Made by a program: the position numbers and the translations under genes. A stretch of DNA of 64,000 nt from an uncultured Phycisphaerales bacterium (GTDB lineage: Bacteria > Planctomycetota > Phycisphaerae > Phycisphaerales > UBA1924), in contig CALKJW010000012.1 of the NCBI GenBank assembly GCA_937995595.1, positions 1 to 64,000 of the forward strand. The letters run 5' to 3'. The notes beneath the pieces are model-generated. The model was given only the letters and a program-made list of their open reading frames with translations, searched no databases and was not told the origin of the DNA. Of the stretch, positions 60,063-64,000 are shown piece after piece. The stretch's first letter is position 1, and each line of letters starts with the position of its first letter.

Positions 60063-62108
60063 ATGGGCCGCCTGTTCGTCCCCATCGCGCTGCTGGCCGC
60101 GGTGCTGTTCGCCGTGATCGCGGCGGACCGGCCGCTGCCCCGCGCCGACTTTGTCTTCATCAACCGCGGGGATATCTCGACGCTCGACATCCAGAAGGCC
60201 TCGTGGATGCAGGACCTCCGAGTGATCCGCCTGCTGTTCGAGGGGCTGGTCCGCAACGACGTGCTGGACCGCGACTACACCATCCGCCCCGCCGCGGCCG
60301 AGCGGTGGGAGGTGTCGGAAGACGGGCTGGTGTACACGTTTCACCTGCGCGAGGGGGCTTGCTGGAACGTTCGCGGCGAGGCGGTGCCACTGACGGCGCA
60401 CGACTTCGTGTTCTCGTGGCGGCGGGCGATTCTTCCCGACACGGGGTGCGACTACGCGGCGCAGTTCCACCTGATCCGCGGCGCGCGGGCCTTTGCGGAC
60501 TGGCGCACGGCGCAGCTCGACGAGATCGAGCGCATGCCGGCGGGCGCTGCGCGGCGCGAGCGCGCCGCCGCGTTGTGGGCGCTGACGGAGCGCACCTTCG
60601 ACGAAACGGTCGGCCTGCGCGCGGTGGACGAGCGGACGCTGCGCGTCGAACTCGAGCGCCCGACGCCGTACTTCCTCGACCTGTGCGCGTTCGCGGTCTT
60701 CTACCCGGTGTACCCGCCGCTGGTGCGGCAGTACGACCGGCCCGACCCCGCGACCGGCCGGCTCGACCAGCAGCAGGGCTGGACCATGGCGGGCGTGCTG
60801 GTGGGCAACGGCCCGTTCACGCTCGAATCGTGGCGCTTCAAGCGCGAGGTTCGGCTGGCCAAGAACCCGCTGTACTGGAACCGCGAGTCGATCAACATCG
60901 ACACGATCTCGATCCCGAGCAACGAGGACGCCAACGCGCAGGTGCTGGCCTTCAACTCGGGCGGGGTGGACTGGGTCAGCGACGTGACGCCCCCCTACCG
61001 CCGCCACATCGTGGACCAGAAGAGGCGGTATTACGAGGAGCACGCGGCGCAGTACCGCGCGCTGGTCGCGCAGGGGCTGGACCCGATCGAGATCGACCGC
61101 CGCCTGCCCCCCGACCCGCGGAAGAACATCCACACCTTCCCCGCGTTCGGGACGTACTTCTACAACTTCAACTGCCTGCCCAAACTGGTCGACGGGCGCG
61201 ACAACCCCTTCGCCGACCCGCGCGTGCGGCGCGCCTTTGCGCTGGCCGTCGACAAGCGCCGCATCGCCGAGCAGATCCGCGGCACGGGCGAACGCGTCGC
61301 CCGGACGCTGGTCCCGCTGGACTCGATCGCCGGGTACCCCTCGCCCGCCGGGCTGCCGTACGACCCGGCCGCGGCCCGCGCGCTGCTGGCCGAGGCCGGG
61401 TACCCGGGCGGGCGCGGGTTCATCACCGTCGAGATCCTGTTCAACAAGGACGCCGGGCACGACGTGATCGCGCAGGCCGTCGCCAAGGACTGGCAGGAGA
61501 ACCTGGGCGTTCCCGTGGTGCTTGCGCAGAAGGAGGTCAAGGTCTTCCGCAACGACCTGAAGTCGCAGAACTTCATGGTGTCGCGCGCCGGCTGGTTCGG
61601 CGACTACGGCGACCCCACGACGTTCCTGGACCTGAACCGCTGCGACGACGGGAACAACGACCGCAAGTACTGCTCGGCGCGGTTCGAGGCGCTCATGGAC
61701 CGTGCCGCGGAAGAGCCGGACCCGGCCCAGCGCCTGCGCATCCTGGCCGAGGCCGAACGGCTGATCGTCGAAGAGGACCTGCCGCTGATCCCGCTGTTCC
61801 AGTACGTGCAGGTGTACCTGTTCGACCCGCACCGGGTCAGCGGGATCTCGTCGCACCCGCGCCAGCAGCAGGACCTGTTCCTGATCGACATTCTGGGTGA
61901 CGGCAAGGGCGCGGAGACGCCGCGGGCTCTGCCGCCGGCGGCGCCGGCTGAGGTTCCGGCCGGGGCGCCGGAACTCGGCCATGGCGTGACGCGGCGGAGC
62001 GGTGAACTCGGAATCGGCGAAGCCGTGACCGCTGACCGTCGGGCTCGCTGCTCCCTGGATGTGCTGATGTGCCGCTCTGGCACGGGGGGCGCCGCATGCT
62101 CGGCCTGA
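60063..62108 (+). CDS. oppA: Peptide ABC transporter substrate-binding protein (OppA/SBP_bac_5)
   Basis: 681 residues. An N-terminal hydrophobic anchor without lipobox (LFVPIALLAAVLFAVIAA) precedes a family 5 solute-binding protein: TLDIQKASWMQDLRVIRLLF near the start, the family segment FHLREGACWNVRGEAVPLTAHDF with SWRRA, and DPRVRRAFALAVDK. It binds oligopeptides for the permease encoded next. The last 45 residues (from about TRRSGELGIG) do not look like the family or like normal coding sequence and overlap the permease start by 13 bases, so a native stop may have been lost near 61990. Confidence 0.9.
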   Translation: MGRLFVPIALLAAVLFAVIAADRPLPRADFVFINRGDISTLDIQKASWMQDLRVIRLLFEGLVRNDVLDRDYTIRPAAAERWEVSEDGLVYTFHLREGACWNVRGEAVPLTAHDFVFSWRRAILPDTGCDYAAQFHLIRGARAFADWRTAQLDEIERMPAGAARRERAAALWALTERTFDETVGLRAVDERTLRVELERPTPYFLDLCAFAVFYPVYPPLVRQYDRPDPATGRLDQQQGWTMAGVLVGNGPFTLESWRFKREVRLAKNPLYWNRESINIDTISIPSNEDANAQVLAFNSGGVDWVSDVTPPYRRHIVDQKRRYYEEHAAQYRALVAQGLDPIEIDRRLPPDPRKNIHTFPAFGTYFYNFNCLPKLVDGRDNPFADPRVRRAFALAVDKRRIAEQIRGTGERVARTLVPLDSIAGYPSPAGLPYDPAAARALLAEAGYPGGRGFITVEILFNKDAGHDVIAQAVAKDWQENLGVPVVLAQKEVKVFRNDLKSQNFMVSRAGWFGDYGDPTTFLDLNRCDDGNNDRKYCSARFEALMDRAAEEPDPAQRLRILAEAERLIVEEDLPLIPLFQYVQVYLFDPHRVSGISSHPRQQQDLFLIDILGDGKGAETPRALPPAAPAEVPAGAPELGHGVTRRSGELGIGEAVTADRRARCSLDVLMCRSGTGGAACSA

Positions 62109-63100
62109 TCGCCCGTCGCCTGCTGCAACTGCCGCTGATCGTCGGCGTGATCTACACGCTGACGCTCACGCTGGCGTGGGCGGTGCCGGGCAACCCGGTC
62201 GAGAACGACGAAGGCCGTCGGCCCCCCGCTGCCGTGATCGAGGCGCTCAAGCGGCAGTACAACCTCGACTCGTTCTGGCGGTTCTACTTCTCGTACCTCG
62301 ACAGCGCCACGGGCCTGCGCTGGGCGCGCGACACGGTTTCGGGCCGCGCCGCGCAGCGGGCCGCGGAGGCACGCGCGGCGGGCGAGGCCGCGCCGGTGCG
62401 GCGCGTGTTCGACTTCGGCCCCAGTCTGCAGTACGACGACTGGAGCGTGAACCAGATCATCGGCGACGCGCTGCCGGTGAGCGTCGCGCTGGGGGCGATG
62501 GCCATGCTCATCGCCGTGTTCGTCGGCGTGGGCGCGGGGATCGTGGGCGCGGTGCGCCCCAACTCCGCGGCGGACTTCGCCACGCTCACCGTCGCGCTGG
62601 TCGGCATCAGCCTTCCCAGTTTCGTCGTCGGCACCACGCTGCTGCTGGTGTTCAGCGTGTGGATCAAGGCCTTCCCCATCGGCGGGTGGGGGCCGGGGCA
62701 GATGGTCCTGCCCGCGGTCACGCTCAGCCTGCCGTTCGCGGCGTACATCGCGCGCCTGACGCGCATGGGCATGCTCGAGCACCTCGGGGCCGACTTCATC
62801 CGCACCGCGCGGGCCAAGGGCGTGAGCGAGTCGCGCATCGTGCTCAAGCACGCGCTCAAGAACGCGTTCCTCCCCGTGCTGAGTTACCTCGGCCCCGCGA
62901 CCGCCATGGCGATGACCGGGTCGTTCGTCGTCGAGCGCGTCTTCACCGTGCCCGGCATGGGCCAGCACTTCGTCAACGGCGTGCTGAACAAGGACCTGTT
63001 CCTGATCATGGGCGTCGTGCTGGTCTACTCGACCATGCTCGTGCTGTTCAACCTCGCGGTGGACGTGATGTACCGCTGGATCGACCCGCGGATCGAGTGA
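62096..63100 (+). CDS. oppB: Peptide ABC transporter permease (OppB/DppB)
   Basis: 334 residues from the ATG at 62096 with a G-run acting as ribosome site. The N-terminus MLGLIARRLLQLPLIVGVIY is typical of OppB/DppB. Six helices are readable, and the cytoplasmic coupling motif (EAA loop) is TARAKGVSESRIVLKHALKN. An insert of about 40 residues between helix 1 and helix 2 (SGRAAQRAAEARAAGEAAP) is longer than usual. OppC, OppD and OppF genes do not follow; the next gene is on the other strand 9 bases away. Confidence 0.93.
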   Translation: MLGLIARRLLQLPLIVGVIYTLTLTLAWAVPGNPVENDEGRRPPAAVIEALKRQYNLDSFWRFYFSYLDSATGLRWARDTVSGRAAQRAAEARAAGEAAPVRRVFDFGPSLQYDDWSVNQIIGDALPVSVALGAMAMLIAVFVGVGAGIVGAVRPNSAADFATLTVALVGISLPSFVVGTTLLLVFSVWIKAFPIGGWGPGQMVLPAVTLSLPFAAYIARLTRMGMLEHLGADFIRTARAKGVSESRIVLKHALKNAFLPVLSYLGPATAMAMTGSFVVERVFTVPGMGQHFVNGVLNKDLFLIMGVVLVYSTMLVLFNLAVDVMYRWIDPRIE

Positions 63101-63109
63101 CGCCCGGCC

Positions 63110-63646
63110 TCACCACGCGACGCGCACCAGCACCTGCACCACGATCATCGTCTGCACGCCGGCGACGAGGTCGTCCAGCAGGATGCCCCACCCGCCCGGC
63201 ACGCGCTGCAGCGCGTGGGCCGGCGGGAGTTTCAGGATATCGAACGCGCGGAAGCCGAAGAAGACCGCCGCGAGCGTGATCGCCGCGTGCGGCAGGGTGT
63301 CCGTCGCCGCGCCGGGCAGGAACAGCAGCGGGATGCACACGCCCGCGGTCTCGTCGGCGCACACGCTGCCGGGGTCCTTCCTGCCGAAGCGCGCCTCGGC
63401 CGCGTCGCCGTAGGCGACGCACCCCCACGAGAACACCAGCAGCAGCAGCGCGAAGGCCGCGTTGAACAGCGCCTGCGCCGCGGGCCCGTCGGCCGGCCCC
63501 GACCCCGCGAGGATCATCGCCGCGGCGAGCGCGACCGGCGGCATCGAGCCCCACGTGCCGGGCGCGGGGCGCAGGTGGCCGAGGCCGAAGGTGGTGACCA
63601 GGGCCGCGCCGACGCGCGAGAGTGCTGGCGTGCGGGCGTCGGTCAC
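63110..63646 (-). CDS. pgpA: Phosphatidylglycerophosphatase A
   Basis: 178 residues from a GTG overlapping the pgsA stop (GTGA). PgpA signatures: LRPAPGTWGSMPP near residue 25, the acidic DETAGVCIPLLF, FRAFDILKLPPAHALQ, and PGGWGILLDDLVAG with the metal-binding Asp pair. It dephosphorylates phosphatidylglycerol phosphate to phosphatidylglycerol in the inner membrane, the step following PgsA, whose gene lies directly upstream. The longer upstream frame overlaps pgsA and is rejected. Confidence 0.92.
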   Translation of the reverse strand: MTDARTPALSRVGAALVTTFGLGHLRPAPGTWGSMPPVALAAAMILAGSGPADGPAAQALFNAAFALLLLVFSWGCVAYGDAAEARFGRKDPGSVCADETAGVCIPLLFLPGAATDTLPHAAITLAAVFFGFRAFDILKLPPAHALQRVPGGWGILLDDLVAGVQTMIVVQVLVRVAW

Positions 63647-64000
63647 GCGGCCCGCCTCCCGTCGCGCGAGGGTCGGCCGTCGCGGACGACGGCCCACGCG
63701 CGCCAGATGTACGGCAGGCCCGACCAGAGCGTGACAATCATCGTCGCCCACACGATGGTGTCGATGAGCAGGCGGCCGAGGGGCGCGGGCTCGGCGACGT
63801 GGTGCGGGCGCTCGCCGGGGTCGGCCAGCGCGATGAGCACCAGCACCGCCGGCACGCACACCGACTGCAGGGCCATCTTGAGTTTGCCGCTCAGCGACGC
63901 GCCGAAGGGCACGCCCGCGCCCTCGAACGCCGCGCGGATCGAGGTGACCAGCAACTCGCGCCCCAGCACGACGACCACCATCCACGGGTAGACGCCGCTG
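63643..64000 (-). CDS. pgsA: CDP-diacylglycerol-glycerol-3-phosphate 3-phosphatidyltransferase, C-terminal part
   Basis: Only the last 118 codons are in the window; the frame is open to the right edge. GRELLVTSIRAAFEGAGVPF and GKLKMALQSVCVPAVL match the region after the CDP-alcohol phosphotransferase signature of PgsA, with membrane helices at the end. The signature DGxxAR...GxxxDxxxD would lie outside. The 4-base overlap with pgpA and the shared pathway (phosphatidylglycerol phosphate synthesis, then dephosphorylation) support the call. Confidence 0.85.
   Translation of the reverse strand, partial: SGVYPWMVVVVLGRELLVTSIRAAFEGAGVPFGASLSGKLKMALQSVCVPAVLVLIALADPGERPHHVAEPAPLGRLLIDTIVWATMIVTLWSGLPYIWRAWAVVRDGRPSRDGRRAA

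Overview
The window reads as chromosomal DNA of a high-GC planctomycete, most likely class Phycisphaerae. The reasons are: a C-terminal dockerin-like tail ending in Gly-Cys-Pro on a secreted protein, PEP-CTERM-like tails ending in RRRR, short zinc ribbons of the type CPxCxYxLRGxPxxxxCPECG in membrane proteins, a HYExAFE-type protein, and heavy use of GC-ending codons on both strands. That codon bias opens very long antisense frames, most of which are shadows of real genes. No phage, plasmid, IS transposase or CRISPR array was seen.

Layout. 1-3422 is the N-terminal part of a giant secreted beta-helix/Ig-like protein that runs off the left edge. 3962-5983 is a secreted dockerin-tailed repeat protein. 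6296-7584 holds two clpP genes. 7847-13189 is a rightward run (small membrane protein, ElbB, APC permease with a Usp tail, UvrD/PcrA helicase). 13196-17535 runs leftward (secreted trypsin-like protease, membrane-inserted P-loop ATPase, phosphomannomutase/phosphoglucomutase). 17829-19946 is a proline-rich, then aromatic/Cys-rich exported protein. 20788-33091 is a type IV pilus / type II secretion-like cluster: sensor kinase, STAS protein, PilB, PilC, PilM, PilN, PilO, PilP, a GspG-like major prepilin, three further prepilins and a PilX/GspK-like protein. Most of these genes overlap by 4 bases. A frameshifted extra prepilin lies on the opposite strand at 19947-20589. No secretin, PilT or prepilin peptidase is present.

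33102-42736 holds metabolic genes: phenylalanine 4-hydroxylase, arginine decarboxylase (speA), class III fructose-bisphosphatase and a deoxyhypusine-synthase-like polyamine gene (speY). Between them lie a broken HAF-type gene carrying a dispersed repeat, and further REP-like palindromes. 42941-53958 runs mostly leftward: OsmC protein, K+ channel with RCK domains, S9 peptidase, RicT/PSP1 protein with an Arg/Gly tail, small membrane proteins, HYExAFE protein, M1 peptidase and an HMA-like protein. A tRNA-Leu(GAG) gene is at 54161-54244. 54947-59995 encodes three secreted or lipid-anchored proteins of unknown function. 60063-63100 encodes an oligopeptide ABC binding protein and permease. The right edge carries pgpA and the 3' part of pgsA, which act in consecutive steps of phosphatidylglycerol synthesis.

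The most interesting signals are: (i) nine tandem ATG codons at the start of the PilX-like gene that also encode a poly-Asp tail of the upstream prepilin; (ii) a -10-like TANNNT hexamer placed 5-7 bases before the start codon of about nine genes, suggesting frequent leaderless mRNAs; (iii) several families of short palindromic dispersed repeats, one of which sits inside a broken gene; (iv) a dockerin-gene remnant antisense to a live gene and flanked by a duplicated zinc ribbon; (v) an ATPase whose P-loop fold is interrupted by two membrane helices. Everything here comes from reading the sequence. No database search was run.
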